64,000 nt of DNA from Rhinopithecus roxellana (lineage: Eukaryota > Chordata > Mammalia > Primates > Cercopithecidae), in NCBI RefSeq assembly GCF_007565055.1, contig NC_044567.1, positions 48,074,260-48,138,259 of the forward strand, read 5' to 3'. Each line of letters starts with the position of its first letter. Within the stretch, counting starts at the first letter, position 1. The notes beneath the pieces were generated by a model that saw only the letters and a program-made list of their open reading frames with translations, was not told the origin of the DNA and did no database searches. This document shows, piece after piece, positions 36,562-48,301 of this stretch. The translations under genes and the position numbers were made by a program.

Positions 36562-36608
36562 GGTACATGAAGATATGTCTTAGTCCCAGACCACAAAAAT
36601 AGCAACAC

Positions 36609-36722
36609 TTTTTCTATCCTAGCAATTATAAATGTTTTGAGTCTGGCCCAAAGTTGAAGTAGAAAGAAATTGATGGTAAAGAGATATTCTTTGCAATTTG
36701 GTAATTTGTAAATGGAAGGCAG
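36609..36722 (+). repeat. Local duplicate copy B
   Basis: Second copy of 35137-35242, 1472 bp downstream in the same orientation, with 8 extra bases near 36691-36706. It lies just after an Alu. Confidence 0.93.
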
Positions 36723-36766
36723 AAAGGAATTAGTTGATCTGTGCCTTCATTAAAAAAGACTCCACA

Positions 36767-37055
36767 GGCGGGGCGCGGTGGCTCACGCCTGTAATCCCAG
36801 CACTTTGGGAGGCCGAGGCGGGCGGATCACGAGGTCAGGAGATCGAGACCATCCTGGTGAACACGGTGAAACCCCGTCTCTACTGAAAATACAAAAAGCC
36901 GGGCGAGGTGGCGGGCGCCTGTAGTCCCAGCTTCTAGGGAGGTTGAGGCAGGAGAATGGCGTGAACCCGGGAGGCGGCGGAGCTTGCAGTGAGCAGAGAT
37001 CGCGCCACTGCACTCCAGCCTGGGCGACAGAGCAAGACTCTGTCTCAAAAAAAAA
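36767..37055 (+). mobile_element. AluY, young
   Basis: Close to AluY consensus, with an exact target duplication AAAAAAGACTCCACA at 36752-36766 and 37056-37070. Confidence 0.94.
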
Positions 37056-37879
37056 AAAAAAGACTCCACAAATACCACCCTTACTCATATCTAGGATTCT
37101 ACAGGAGACAAAAATTCGTTATCAAAATACCAAGTCTTTTTTAATGTGCAGCAGTCAGTCATTCAGCAAAACATTTTCTGGGTGCCTCGTTGTCACTCAG
37201 TTTGAGCACCAGCACCTCTTGGGAAAGATTTCTGATCTCCCATTGGCTGAGAGCCCTTCTATTGCTTCTGTGACAGCTTCTCTATACAACAACGTTGTAA
37301 TCATCAACTATCTTCCTATGTCCCTGGTTAGGACTATGAGCCTCCCAGTGTAGGGAACATGCATTGTTCAAAGGTGCTCAATAGATAGTTGTTGAATAAT
37401 ACTGAAGGCTTTATGTTATAAAGAACTATATAAATAGAATAATGGGGAAAACAAGACCCCATTCACCATAGCAACCCCAATGCAAAATCCCTAACAAAAT
37501 AAAGGTGACCTGTGTAATAAAGACCTGTTGAAAATTCTAATCCAGACTTTGAGATTTCACCCATCAGTAAAATTTCCAAAATACATTTCATCAACTTACG
37601 CATTTAGAAACCAGAAAAAATATATCTAACATAGTTGTTCTTTGTAAAATGCCATTTCAACTCTGAGTAGCGGGGGAGGGAATCACAGGATAAAGTACAG
37701 TTCTTTAAAACGAATTAGTTTTGCTTTATAAAAGTCACTATGTTGTTCTCAATTTTCTCTCATTGCTGCTTATTTTTCTCCGCACAGCACTGCTCAGCAC
37801 GCAGGCATGTGAGGGGGCTGGGCTGAAAGGAGACTGCAGCAAATGGAGAGACAGACCACAGTCCTGAGTTGGAAAGCTG

Positions 37880-38140
37880 AATATCGTTGAATGCCAGATC
37901 TTCCAAAATAAATGAACTGGCTTAATACAATTCTGATCAAGATGCCAACAAGAAGAGAGTGTATCCAGACAAAATGATCTTTGGAAAATATTCTTCACCT
38001 TGTGGAATAAACAGGAAAGCTTGGGTAACAACGGGTAGTCGAAAACTTTCCTTACTAGATAGTAAAACAAATTTTTAAATGCTTAAATACTAATGGTAAT
38101 TAGAATATATAGAGTGGAACAGGCTAGAAGGTCCAGATTA
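37880..38140 (+). mobile_element. Old LINE-1 (L1M) ORF2-derived fragment
   Basis: Degraded match to L1 ORF2 sense sequence (AATTCTGATCAAGATGCCAA, GACAAAATGATCTT, AATAAACAGG). The frames are destroyed. Confidence 0.7.
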
Positions 38141-38440
38141 TGCTTTGATTTTTTTATTTAAAAAGAAAAGCATGAGTAATTCCAAAAGTGTATTGGCTTC
38201 AAAGCCACAAAAGCTTATTTCTCACCTCTGCTACATGTCCATCACCTGTTATCAGGAGGCTCTGCTCACCCTGATTTCCTGGGACTCCAGACTGAGTGAT
38301 CAGCCATATCTGATCACTCACTCATTTGATCTACAGATTGCCAGCCATCATGCCAGAGGGAAGGAGCTCAGGCTACACTGTCCAGCCACTGTGATGATGG
38401 AAATGTTCTGCTGGAAGCTGAAACAGAAGGGTTCCATTTA

Positions 38441-38541
38441 CATTTGTCACATTAGCAAAGATATACTTAATACTGGTGCAAGTCCAGAGTGTGGTGCAAT
38501 GAGTTCTTCCTGCACTTGGCCTCATCTTTCTGTATTACCAG
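38441..38541 (+). repeat. Diverged duplicate of 39805-39909
   Basis: The two 101-105 base segments are about 85-88% alike and share GAGTTCTTCCTGCAC and TCTGTATTACCAG. The downstream copy seems to lie in old LINE-1 sequence. Confidence 0.8.
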
Positions 38542-38544
38542 TTC

Positions 38545-38695
38545 CATATGTGCACTGTCCAGGACAGTGGCCACTAGCCACATGTGGCCATTGAACACCT
38601 GAAATGTGGTTAGTGAGAATGGGGAACTAAACTTTTATATTAATTAAATGTGAATAGTTAACATGTGGCTATTGACTGCTAGACTGGACAGAGCA
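38545..38695. mobile_element. Short DNA-transposon relic (hAT-like)
   Basis: The ends TGCACTGTCCAGGACAG and CTAGACTGGACAGAGCA are imperfect inverted repeats, with the internal motif CTAGCCACATGTGGC typical of a MER family in primate DNA. The family name is not certain. Confidence 0.55.
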
Positions 38696-38822
38696 GCATC
38701 TAGAAGCTCTTGCATCAGCAATTAAAGGCTTGAGGCCAGATGTACAGTCACTTCTCACAGTCACTGCCAGAACTTGACACACAGCTTCACAAAGTCACAA
38801 GGGTCAAAAATCACCATCTTCC

Positions 38823-39112
38823 GGTGGCTCAAGCCTGTAATCCCAGCACTTTGGGAGGCCGAGACGGGCGGATCACGAGGTCAGGAGATAGAGACCATCC
38901 TGGCTAACACAGTGAAACCCCGTCTCTACTAAAAAATACAAAAAACCAGCCGGGTGAGGTGGTGGGCGCCTGTAGTCCCAGCTACTCGGGAGGCTGAGGC
39001 AGGAGAATGGCATAAACCCAGGAGGCGGAGCTTGCAGTGAGCTGAGATCCGGGCACTGCACTCCAGCCTGGGTGACATAGCGAGACTCCGTCTCAAAAAA
39101 AGAAAAAAAAAA
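38823..39112 (+). mobile_element. AluYRa-type Alu, slightly 5'-truncated
   Basis: Begins at GGTGGCTCAAGCC. It carries CCGAGACGGG and GATCCGGGCACTGC. A 17-base target duplication AAAAATCACCATCTTCC flanks it at 38806-38822 and 39113-39129. Confidence 0.94.
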
Positions 39113-39224
39113 AAAAATCACCATCTTCCTCTGTCCAAAAGGAAAAGAGCTGGAAACGCTGGCCAAGAACATTAATGACTCCTACAACTGGGAAGGACTT
39201 TGTAAGCTTAAAAGCAGTGTAAGT

Positions 39225-39500
39225 GCTGGGTGCGGTGGCTCATGCCTGTAATCCTAACACTTTAGGAGACCGAGGCGGGTGGATTGCCTGAGCTCAGGAG
39301 TTCAAGACCAGCCTGGGCAATATGGGCCTGTCTACTAAAATACAATACATTTCCGGGCGTGGTGGTGTGTACCTGTAATCCCAGCTGCTCAGGAGGCTGA
39401 GACAGGAGAATCGCTTGAACCCGGGAGGCGGAGGTTGCAGTGAGCTGAGATCATGCCATTGCACTCCAGCCTGGGTGACTCCATCTCAAAAAAAAAAAAA
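39225..39500 (+). mobile_element. Alu (S-like) with small internal deletions
   Basis: Both arms are present. The left arm lacks a few bases around GGCCTGTCTACTAAAATACA. Flanked by AGCAGTGTAA / GGCAGTGTAA. Confidence 0.9.
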
Positions 39501-39599
39501 GGCAGTGTAAACTTAAAAAGCAGAAATCCTAAGGGTCCTGCATTGACTTCCTAACATTAAAATGTCCCCATGTCCAAGAAAATCACACACAAAATTAAA

Positions 39600-39909
39600 A
39601 GGTCAACCAACAGGGAGTTATAAAGAGTTCATAAAAATCCATCTAAAGAAAACACCTAAGTAGAAAGAAGAATGGGCAAAGGACACGAATGGCCAATCCA
39701 CAGAAATACTGTACCAACTCCTATTTATGATGGAAAAGGTCATCACACTCATTAGTAAAAAAAAAAATGCTAACCGAAACAATGGGATGCCTGATACAAA
39801 TTTTCATTGTCACATTAGCGAAGACATACTTAACTAATACTTGGCGCAGGTCAAGAATGTGGTGCGATGAGTTCTTCCTGCACATGGCCTCATCTCTCTG
39901 TATTACCAG
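39600..39909 (+). mobile_element. Old LINE-1 (L1M) fragment, continued
   Basis: AATGGGCAAAGGACACGAATGG and CACACTCATTAGTAA correspond to L1 ORF2 sense sequence downstream of the piece at 37880. Later insertions split the element. Confidence 0.65.
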
Positions 39910-39928
39910 CCTTAAAAATGTCCATACT

Positions 39929-40230
39929 GGCCAGGTGCGGTGGCTCATGCCTGTAATCCCAGCACTTCAGGAGGCCGAGGCAGGCGGATCACCTGAGGTC
40001 GAGAGTTTGAGACCAGCCTGACCAACACGGAGAAACCCCATCTCTACTAAAAATACAAAATTAGCTGGGGGTGGTGGTGCATGCCTGTTAATCCCAGCTA
40101 CTCAGGAGGCTGAGGCAGAAGAATCACTTGAACCTGGGAGGCGGAGGCTGAGGTGAGCCGAGATTACGCCATTGCATCCAGTCTGGGCAACAAGAGCGAA
40201 ACTCCGTCTCAAAAAAAAAAAAAAAAAAAA
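39929..40230 (+). mobile_element. Alu (S-like), full length
   Basis: Starts GGCCAGGTGCGGTGG and ends in a 20-A tail. It interrupts the old LINE-1. Confidence 0.92.
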
Positions 40231-40231
40231 A

Positions 40232-40411
40232 TTCCATACCATTTGCCCTAGTAATTAGGAATCTAGCCCGGAGAAACAAATGGTAAAAGAGTGAAGATTT
40301 TCATCAAAGTATTATAATATCAGAAAACCTGAAGACAACCAAAATATTGGTTAAATTATCTACATTCATCCAGCTCCTTCTGGAGGCTGACCACTTCCTT
40401 ATGCAGCCTTT
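40232..40411 (+). mobile_element. Old LINE-1 (L1M) fragment, ORF2 3' part
   Basis: AATCTAGCCCGG, TATCAGAAAACCTGAAGACAACC and TATGCAGCCTTTAAAAATG match the degraded 3' end of L1 ORF2. Confidence 0.72.
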
Positions 40412-40426
40412 AAAAATGGCCTAATA

Positions 40427-40725
40427 CAGGACATGGATGCAGCTGGAAACCATCACTCTCAGCAAACTATCGCAAGAACAGAAAACCAAACACCGCATGT
40501 TCTCACTCATTGGTGAGAATTGAACAATGAGATCACTTGGACACAGGATGGGGAACATCACACACTGGGGCCTGTCGTGGGGTTGGTGGGGGGGAGGGAT
40601 AGCATTAGGAGATATACCTAATGTAAATGATGAGTTAATGGGTGCAGCACACCAACATGGCACATGAATACATGTGTAACAAACCTGCACGTTGTGCACA
40701 TGTACCCTAGAACATAAAGTATAAA
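40427..40725 (+). mobile_element. LINE-1 (L1PA-type) 3'-end insertion, about 300 bp
   Basis: It covers only the last ORF2 codons, the G-rich 3' UTR and a short A tail. Flanking duplication with core GGCCTAATA at 40418-40426 and 40731-40739. It inserted into the older LINE-1. Confidence 0.9.
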
Positions 40726-40739
40726 AAAAAGGCCTAATA

Positions 40740-40908
40740 ATATTTAAATTTTGGGAGGGGACTTCCAATAAAATCAAGAGTTTTAAAACCACATAAGAGG
40801 GCTAATTCCCAATTACGTAAATACAAACATATGTATATAGCTTTTGCATAGGATAAAGAAAAGGAAATATATTCAATGTTAACAATATGTATGGCTCACT
40901 CATTCCTT
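40740..40908 (+). mobile_element. Old LINE-1 (L1M) 3' UTR remnant
   Basis: Resembles the degraded L1M 3' end (TTTTAAAACC...AATTACGTAAATACAAAC...GAAATATATTCAATGTTAAC). It resumes after the next Alu (41245 to about 41300). Confidence 0.6.
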
Positions 40909-40924
40909 TTTGTGTCTATTTTCT

Positions 40925-41228
40925 TTTTTTTTTTTTCTCTCTTTTTTGAGACGGAGTCTCGCTCTGTCGCCCAGGCTGAAGTGCAGTGGCGCAATCTCAG
41001 CTCACTGCAAGCTCCGCCTCCCGGGTTCATGCCATTCTCCTGCCTCAGCCTCCCAAGTAGCTGGGACTACAGGCGCCTGCTGCCACGCCCAGCTAATTTT
41101 TTGCATTTTTAGTAGAGACAGGGTTTCACCGTGTTAGCCAGGATGGTCTCTATCTCCTGACCTCGTGATCCGCCCGCCTCGGCCTCCCGAAATGCTGGGA
41201 TTATAGGTATGAGCCACCGCGCCCGGCC
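40925..41228 (-). mobile_element. AluY, antisense
   Basis: Exact target duplication TTTGTGTCTATTTTCT at 40909-40924 and 41229-41244. Confidence 0.94.
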
Positions 41229-41632
41229 TTTGTGTCTATTTTCTAAGCATTTTACAATGATCATTATTGCTTCGAAAACAAAAAGGGTTTTAAGAGATGA
41301 GGATAATGCTTAAAGGGTGTTTATGAGAGCAGAGTTTATTTAGGTATTACATTAACTACCACCTCTTGGATGTTTTTACCTTTATCTTTTTCCTTTTATC
41401 AAAAGGTTGCTCTTTACCTAATTTGGATTACAGGGAGCTGGGTTTGTTTTCCTTCCTTAGGGGAGTGTCAGCATAACTAGTTTAGAGTGGTGCAGGTGAA
41501 CTGCTGTCAACTCCGTAGGCCAACCCCAAACCTTCACTGTTGTTTTATAACTTCTACTCAACAGCTTGCAACCTTTCAAGGTTAACAAGGTTGATGGGGA
41601 ATAGTCCTTGCTCTCAAACAGCTCTCAGGTGG

Positions 41633-42219
41633 CCAGGCGCAATGGTGCACGCCTGTAATCCCAGCATTTTGGGAGGCCGAGGCGGGTGGATCACCTGAGG
41701 TCAAGAGTTCAAGACCAGCCTGGCCAACATGGTGAAACCCCATCTCTACCGCAAATACAAAAAGTTAGTAGCCAGGCGTGGTGGCTCGCATCTGTAATCC
41801 CAACACTTTGGGAGGCCGAGGTGGGTGGATCACCTGAGGTCGGGAGTTCAAGACCAGCCTGACCAACATGGAAAAAACTGTCTCTACTAAAACTACAAAA
41901 TTAGCCAGGGATGGTGGCATGTGCCTTTAATACCAGCTATTTGGGAGGCTAAGGCACAAGAATCGCTTTGAACCTGGGAGGCGGAGGTTGCAGAGAGCTG
42001 AGATCGCACTATTGCACTCCAGCCTGGGCAACAAGAGCGAAACTCCATCTAAAAGAAGAAAAAAAAGCCAGGCGTGGTGACAGGCACCTTGTAATCCCAG
42101 CTACTTGGGAGGCTGAGGCAGGAGAATCGCTTGAACATTGCAGAGGTTGCAGTGAGCTGAGATCACGCCATTGCACTCCAGCCTAGACAATAAGAATGAG
42201 ACTCCATCTCCAGAAAAAA
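41633..42219 (+). mobile_element. Alu interrupted by a second Alu
   Basis: The outer element is 41633-41768 (left arm) and about 42068-42219 (right arm). Its arms are separated by a complete Alu. The 13-base GCCAGGCGTGGTG occurs at both boundaries of the inner copy. Confidence 0.85.
41769..42067 (+). mobile_element. Inner Alu, nested in an Alu
   Basis: Complete two-arm Alu ending in an AAAAGAAGAAAAAAA tail, placed at the middle A-rich linker of the outer copy. Confidence 0.88.
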
Positions 42220-42639
42220 TACATGGTGAAGGACGTGCATACTTAACTATAATTCAGTCATTTTCCTCACCTCTTTGGGCTTCCAGGCACCTGTTCCCTC
42301 TCCTCATACGGCTCTGACAGCACTTCCTACACCTGCCTCTTAACTCTCGGCTCTTTACCCTGTGTCTGTTTTCCTAATCTTGGAATGATCCCATCATCCC
42401 TGAGAAGACAGCTGGGTGCCCTGGCCAGGGGAGACAGCCGATGGGCAGGGCATCCCAGTGTGTGCATCATGAACACACTGTAGAGTCTGCGAAGTTCTGT
42501 GAGGGCAGAGCAGTAAGGGCAGCTGACTCAGGGAAGGCTTCAGGGGGTGGCGTTTGAAGGATGGCAGTGGCGGTGGTGGAGGGCGGACAATCCAGGCAGA
42601 GGGAACAGCATATGCAAGGCAAGCCAGGCATTTCACTGA

Positions 42640-42720
42640 TCAATTCCATGTTGAGTCACTGTCTTGGAGTCTATGCCACACAATGCTTGGGATATAGTAA
42701 CTGCTCAATAAATGTAAACT
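42640..42720 (+). repeat. MIR or LINE-2-like 3' end
   Basis: CTTGGGATATAGTAACTGCTC followed by AATAAATG is the common 3' end of MIR-type repeats. Confidence 0.5.
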
Positions 42721-43479
42721 GAGTATAGTAGATGATGTTGCTGCTCAGCTGTTTTAAAGAACAGAGCATCAGGCTGTAAAGGGCCTTCCTGCTTGCCACT
42801 CACCCTGAGGACTGAGTTTTTCTTTTAGGCAGAAGTGGGCAGTAGAGGAGGCTCAAAGCCAGGGAATGTGAGTGGATTTGACTCACCGAGGACACTGCTT
42901 CCTAAGCCAGGAGGGAAATATTGGTGCCCTGCCTGGAAGTTAGTTTCAGGGGCCATTTCTGCAGCTGACAGTAGGATCTGGAGCCCAGTTGGGTAGAATA
43001 AGTTAGGTTTTGGCATTTCTTCTTAGAATCCTAGAAGGAATTTTAGCAATCCTGCTTCTAAGGGTCAGAGAAGATTCTGGATACCCCTCACATCAAGAGC
43101 TCAGGCAGCAGAGGAAAGATGAGGTCTCAAGATGCCCCTCTTTACCCCAAATGTGCCCTAGTCCAGCCAGGATCGTCAGCACTCCAAAGGTAGGGCTGGC
43201 TGTGTCTCCAAGCAGGGGCCTCTCTGCTTTTGCTCACAGAAACATATTTTGGGATCAGTGAAGAAGGAAAATAAGTTCACAGTACCTTCTTCCCCTTCAA
43301 AGTGATAATTATTCATGGGTTTAAAAAAAAAAACAAAACCCAGCAGGTTGTGAACAGGAAGTTACTGAATTCTGCCCCATTTCCAGACAACATGGACAAC
43401 GAAATCAAGGCTCACAGATGAAAATACAGAAATGTTCCCCCTTTTAGACAGGTTCTAAACTGCTCCATACCGACACACA

Positions 43480-43690
43480 TAATCACCCAGGTGCCAGTAC
43501 TGTGCCAAGCACTGGGCGAGGCATGACACATCTTTTTTAAATTAAAACCCTGGAGGACCTCTGCAAGGTAGAAAAACTGAGGCTTAGAGAAATTAACCTG
43601 TCCAGAGTCATGGGGCTAAACGAGCAACAGATGTTGGTGCCCAGCTCAGCTGTTTTGAATTCCAAAGCCTGGCTCTTAATAATCTTTGAT
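43480..43690 (-). repeat. MIR, antisense
   Basis: GTGCCAAGCACTGGGC, GAAAAACTGAGGCTTAGAGA and CCTGGCTCTTA match the reverse complement of the MIR core. Confidence 0.75.
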
Positions 43691-44068
43691 AACTTCCACA
43701 TGGTATTTGTACATCCGTATTCATTTCTCACGGCTGCTGTGCTAGCTCCCACAAACTTGGTGGCTTAAAACACCAGAAATTTATTCTGTAACAGTTCTGG
43801 AGGCCAGAAGGTCCAAATCCAGGCGTCAGTAGGGCTGTGGGCCCTCCAGAGGCTCTGGGAGGGATTCTGCTCCTTGCCTCTCCCAGCTTCTGATGGCTGC
43901 TGATGCTCCTTGGCTCATTGCTGCACCACTCCAATCTCTGCCTCTGTGGTCACATTACCCCTCTCTTTATGTGTCAAATCTGCCTCTGATCCATCTTAAA
44001 GATATGTGTGATTGCATTAAGAGTCTATCTCGCTAACCCAGAATAACCCCCCTGTCTCCAGATCCTAG

Positions 44069-44389
44069 TTTGTTGTTTTGTTGCTCTTGTTAGTTGTTTT
44101 GTTGTTGTTGCTTTTGTTTTGTTTTGGAGACAGGCTGGAGTGTAGTGGCATGATCTGGGCTCACGGCAACCTCTGCCTCCTTGGCTCAAGCCATCCTCCC
44201 ACCTCAGCCTCCTTAGTAGTTGAGACTACAGATACATGCCACCATGCCCGACTAATTTTTGTATTTTCTAGTAGAGACAGGATTTCATCATATTGCCTAG
44301 GCTGGTCTCAGATTACTGGGCTGAAGCAATCTGCCTGCCTCAGCCTCCCAAAGTGCTAGGATTATAGGCGTGAGCCACCGCGCCCAGCC
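44069..44389 (-). mobile_element. Alu (J-like), antisense, GTT-rich tail
   Basis: Flanked by CTCCAGATCCT (44057-44067) and CTCCAGATCCT (44390-44400). The tail has become a TTG/TTTTG microsatellite (about 44071-44127). Confidence 0.9.
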
Positions 44390-44454
44390 TCCAGATCCTT
44401 AATTATTATCTGCAAAGACCCTTTTTCTAATGAGGTAACATTTACAGCAGGGGC

Positions 44455-44757
44455 CCCAACGCCCAGACCGCAGACCATTACCAGTCCATGGCCTGACGGG
44501 AACCACAGCAGGAGGTGAGTGCCGGGTGAGTGGGCATTACTGCCTGAGCTCCACCTTCCGTCAGGTCAGTGGCGTTAGATTCTCATAGAAGTGGGAGCCC
44601 TATTGTGAATGGCACATGAGAGGGATCTAGGTTGCATGTCCCTTATGAGAATCTGAAGCCTGATGATCTAAGTTGGAACAGTTTCACCCCTAGACCCTCT
44701 TCCCCCGACTTGTCTGAAACCAGTCCTTGGTGCCAAAAAAGGTTGGGGACCACTGAT
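44455..44757 (+). mobile_element. hAT-type non-autonomous transposon with 8-bp target duplication
   Basis: Ends CAGGGGCCCCAAC and GTTGGGGACCACTG are inverted repeats. The flanks are ATTTACAG and ATGTACAG, an 8-bp duplication with one mismatch, as expected for hAT. It is about 303 bp and has no transposase. Confidence 0.85.
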
Positions 44758-46639
44758 GTACAGGGATTGGGACATAGATATCATTTAAGGGGGCATTTTT
44801 CAGGCTACCACACCATATTTGTCCATTCCTTAATTTATTCCTACACAGACCCTAACTATGTGTGTATGGGCATTATTTAGGAGCTACAGAAATCAGGAGA
44901 GAAATGGACATAGTCCCTGCCACCAGGGACCTCATGGTCACTCCTACGACCTTCCATACAGTTTCCCAGATACTCCAGTGATAGGCAACAGGGGTAAGAG
45001 ATGGTAAGGACAGTCACAAGAACAATAGCTGTCACTAACCAGCAGCACTGTTCTGACACTTACATGTATGTACTAACTTACTGACTCTCACCACAGCCTT
45101 ATCCACACCTGTAAGTGGGCTGCACAGTCTGTACTTTCACCTCTCCGCAGGAGCACATGAGAGAGGTGGTCAAGGGGGCAAGATGAGGGTGGTCATGAAA
45201 GGCTTCCTGTAGGAAGTGCCACTTCCACAACACAAGGACAGGAATTAGAGAAAGTGGAATTGGGTGGGAGTAGGATTGAGGCCTCCCACCCACTAAACAG
45301 AGGGAGGCAGGAGGGAGCGTGGATGCTCCCACACTAGGGTTAAGGAGTGCAGGAGAGTGTGAAGACACTGCACAATGCCAGCTCAGGCAATGGTGGCCAT
45401 TGAGTTTTCAGCAGGGGAGGGACCTGATCAAACTTGTTTCTTCCTAGAGAAGGGGCCAGAGTCCCACTGTCCCTTCCATGTATATTTCCCAGTCTATTTC
45501 CAGCCTGACAAGGCTGCTGCAGCTGTTGGAAATCCCCTGGAGAATCAGAGGTCACCTGGAGGAAGTGGAGGACAGAAGGGAGGCTCCCCGCCTTCCCACT
45601 CTATCCATGGGGACCTCTTGCTTTCCTGGAGCAACCCCCTTCACCCTGAGGTTCCCAGTCCTGCAGCTGGTCCTGACATGGATATTCTCTTGCTGCTTCT
45701 GCTCGGGGTTGCACTTTGAGCTCTTCGATTAAGGTGATGGGAGCCCTAGTGGTCCCAGGTCCATGTCCAAGGACCCAAGGACTCCATAATTGCACCATCT
45801 CTGAGGGACCTTTGGGTAGGCACTCAGAAGGCCCTCTTGGGCTCCTAGAGCCTGGGACCTCAATGTAGATCACACTGGGCCATGACTGCCCTCATCAAGT
45901 TCAGCAAGTGGCTACTCCCCTTTCACTGTCTCCCTAGCATACCTGACACAACATAGGTGCGCCACAAAAACGTGACAACCCCAGAAAGAATGCCTGTGAT
46001 GTGCTATGCTGGCCCCAGCAGCACAGCGGTGAGCAAGAGACCCAGTGCCACTGGTGGGCGAGGCAGGTGTCCTTCAAACCATCGCCCACCAGAGACAAAA
46101 CTGCAGAGACCTGGGCAAGGAGAGTTGGGTCGGGGAAAGCTCTCCTGGGGGATTTTTGAATTTGTGATGATCCTATCTTTGACAAGAACTGGCTAATCTG
46201 TTGGCGGGATCCTGTCTTGGTTCACTTGGGGTTTGTTCATGCTCAGGCCTGAGGTCCCCGCCTCTGCCAGCTGAAGTGGGTGAGTCTTCCAGCTCCCCTG
46301 TCCCCAGTAAGGGGGCATTCAATGCCAGGCAAAGCGCGGAGAGCCACTTCTGCAGCCCCCACCAGGGGGCAGCCCCAGCTCCTGGCCATCTCCTTTCTGT
46401 GCTGAGCCCCTTGGGTGAGAGAAAACCGCACAAGCTGACCTTGGACGAACTAATATCGGGGTCCCAGGGGCAGGCAGCAGCCCCCAGCTTCCACTCCCTA
46501 CCTCCTTGCCGGGGAGCTGGCTGAATCTCCAGCAGCCAGTCTCTCCCTGCCAACCGCCCGTCCTTATTCTCCATTTCCACCTCCATTTTGCAGGGTAGGT
46601 CGGGGGAAAGCAGCATTGCTTAGATTCGCTCTCATCTTC

Positions 46640-46700
46640 AGTCGCCCTAAAAGGAAGGCACTATTATCCCCACTGTACAGGCGAGGAAACCAGCTAAAAT
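46640..46700 (-). repeat. MIR fragment, antisense
   Basis: GGCACTATTATCCCCACTGTACAG and GAGGAAACCAG correspond to the reverse MIR core. Confidence 0.65.
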
Positions 46701-47889
46701 ACGTTAGTATCCGGCTGAGGGGCATCCAGCTAGCAGAGACGCTCTCACTCAGCCGAATACCCCCACTCCACTCCCAAGGCCTCCCCTTTCCCGCTTTCAC
46801 ACATTTCGGACTCCTCAATCCTCAGAACCACAGGTCTCTCTTCCCAAGAGGTGCTGCCTTTCGAAGGAGAGTAGCTAAAAGCCAGGTTCATTCCAGGAGC
46901 CAGGGCTGGAAAGAAGAGGGCCCCGCCCACCATCAGAAGGCAAATGGCAGTCCCTGCACAGGATATATTCAGGGTTGAGCAGGAAAACCACAGAGGTACA
47001 AACCGAGGCCCAGCTAGGGGAGGCCATGCAGTTCACCCCGGACTCCCACTACATTGCTCCTGGCTCCTCACACAATGGGCGGGCCCATCCCCTCTGGGTG
47101 GGGCTTCCTCTGGGCCCACTCTTGGCTGGAGATCAGGGACTTGAAGGTAATTAAGACATGTCTTGCCCTGGAGGGCTTCCCAGCATGGTAGGGGAAATGG
47201 GCACCCCACTAGAGAATGAAGAACAAACTGGGCATCTGGAAGAAGGGCCTAGAACTCAGAATAGAAGACAAGATGGAATGCCATCAGGGAAGCCTTCCCG
47301 GAGGAGGAAACCTCTGTGCTGAGCAGGACAGCATAGGTGGAAGTAGCCTCAACCAAAGCCTGTTTTTGGGTTGGGGCCAATCGTTGCCACAAAGACCTGA
47401 TGTGCCCAGCAAGGAGGTGGAGAGCAGAGGAGAGCCCGGCCGGGTCCTGCAGGGCCCCGAAGCGGGGCTGGGAAGTTAGTACAAGCTGGGGTGGAGGCTC
47501 CGCTGAGCACTAATGGGAGGAGGCCAAGGTCCTGACCTGGAGCCTGCAGCCACCAGGACAGAGATTCTGTCCTGGACTCTCTGAGCTTGGGGCACGCGGG
47601 CTGCCAGGGAGGTGTGATGGTGGGAACCCGGAGAAAGGGAGGAAGCCTCCTCCAGGCGTGGGGCAGCCTTGGTTGCTGCAACAGGCAGGCCTCTGGAAGG
47701 GCCTCGCTTTTCCTCCCTTGGGCCTCATCCTGGTTTTCTCCTCACCTCCCCGTCGCAGGGTCTCGGGTCCAGGCTGGGGTTCAGTTCCCTGCTCCTTCTC
47801 TCTGTGCTCTCCCCCCGCCCGATGGCCCCACAACTGCTGTCTTGGAGTAGAGCGCCGGGAGACCGCAGCGCCGAGGTGAAGAGAGGAGT

Positions 47890-47995
47890 CCAGAGCCCTC
47901 CAGAACTGGGAGCGAATCCTGGCCCTGCCTCTCGCGAGCTGTGTGGCCTTAGAGTGAGTCCGACCTCTCTGGGCCTCAGCTTCCTCCGACATGAA
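47890..47995 (+). repeat. MIR fragment inside the CpG island edge
   Basis: GAATCCTGGCCCTGCC, GAGCTGTGTGGCCTTAG and CTGGGCCTCAGCTTCCTC follow the MIR consensus in order. Confidence 0.65.
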
Positions 47996-48301
47996 TGTAG
48001 TCACGGAACGCGCCAACGCAGGAGGCACCCAGGACATCCTGACCGCTCGGGAGACGCGAGGCGCGGCAGCGGCCACGGGCAGCGGAGAGGGGCACGACCC
48101 CGCGGAATCCTCCTTCAGGGCGGGGCCTTCGGGTGGCTCCGGGTGTCCAGGGGAAGGGGCGGGCTCCGGGACGCGGAGGGAAACTGAGGCCGCGGAGGAG
48201 GCGACCGTTGGCAGCGCGCTGCGCCTGCCGGCCCCGCGTGGACGGCCCACTCGGGAGGACGCGGGCTCCTTTTGTCTGCAGCGTCCCCGCCGCCGCTGCC
48301 A

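Larger units (their letters stand above)
43718..44815. repeat. Old interspersed repeat split by an Alu and a hAT element
   Basis: Three segments (43718-44068, 44390-44454 and 44758-44815) read continuously as one family: GGTGGCTTAAAACACCAGAAA, ACAGTTCTGGAGGCCAGAAG, then TCTGCAAAGACCC and GGGGGCATTTTTCAGGCTACC. I recognise the family from primate DNA but will not guess its class. Confidence 0.7.
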
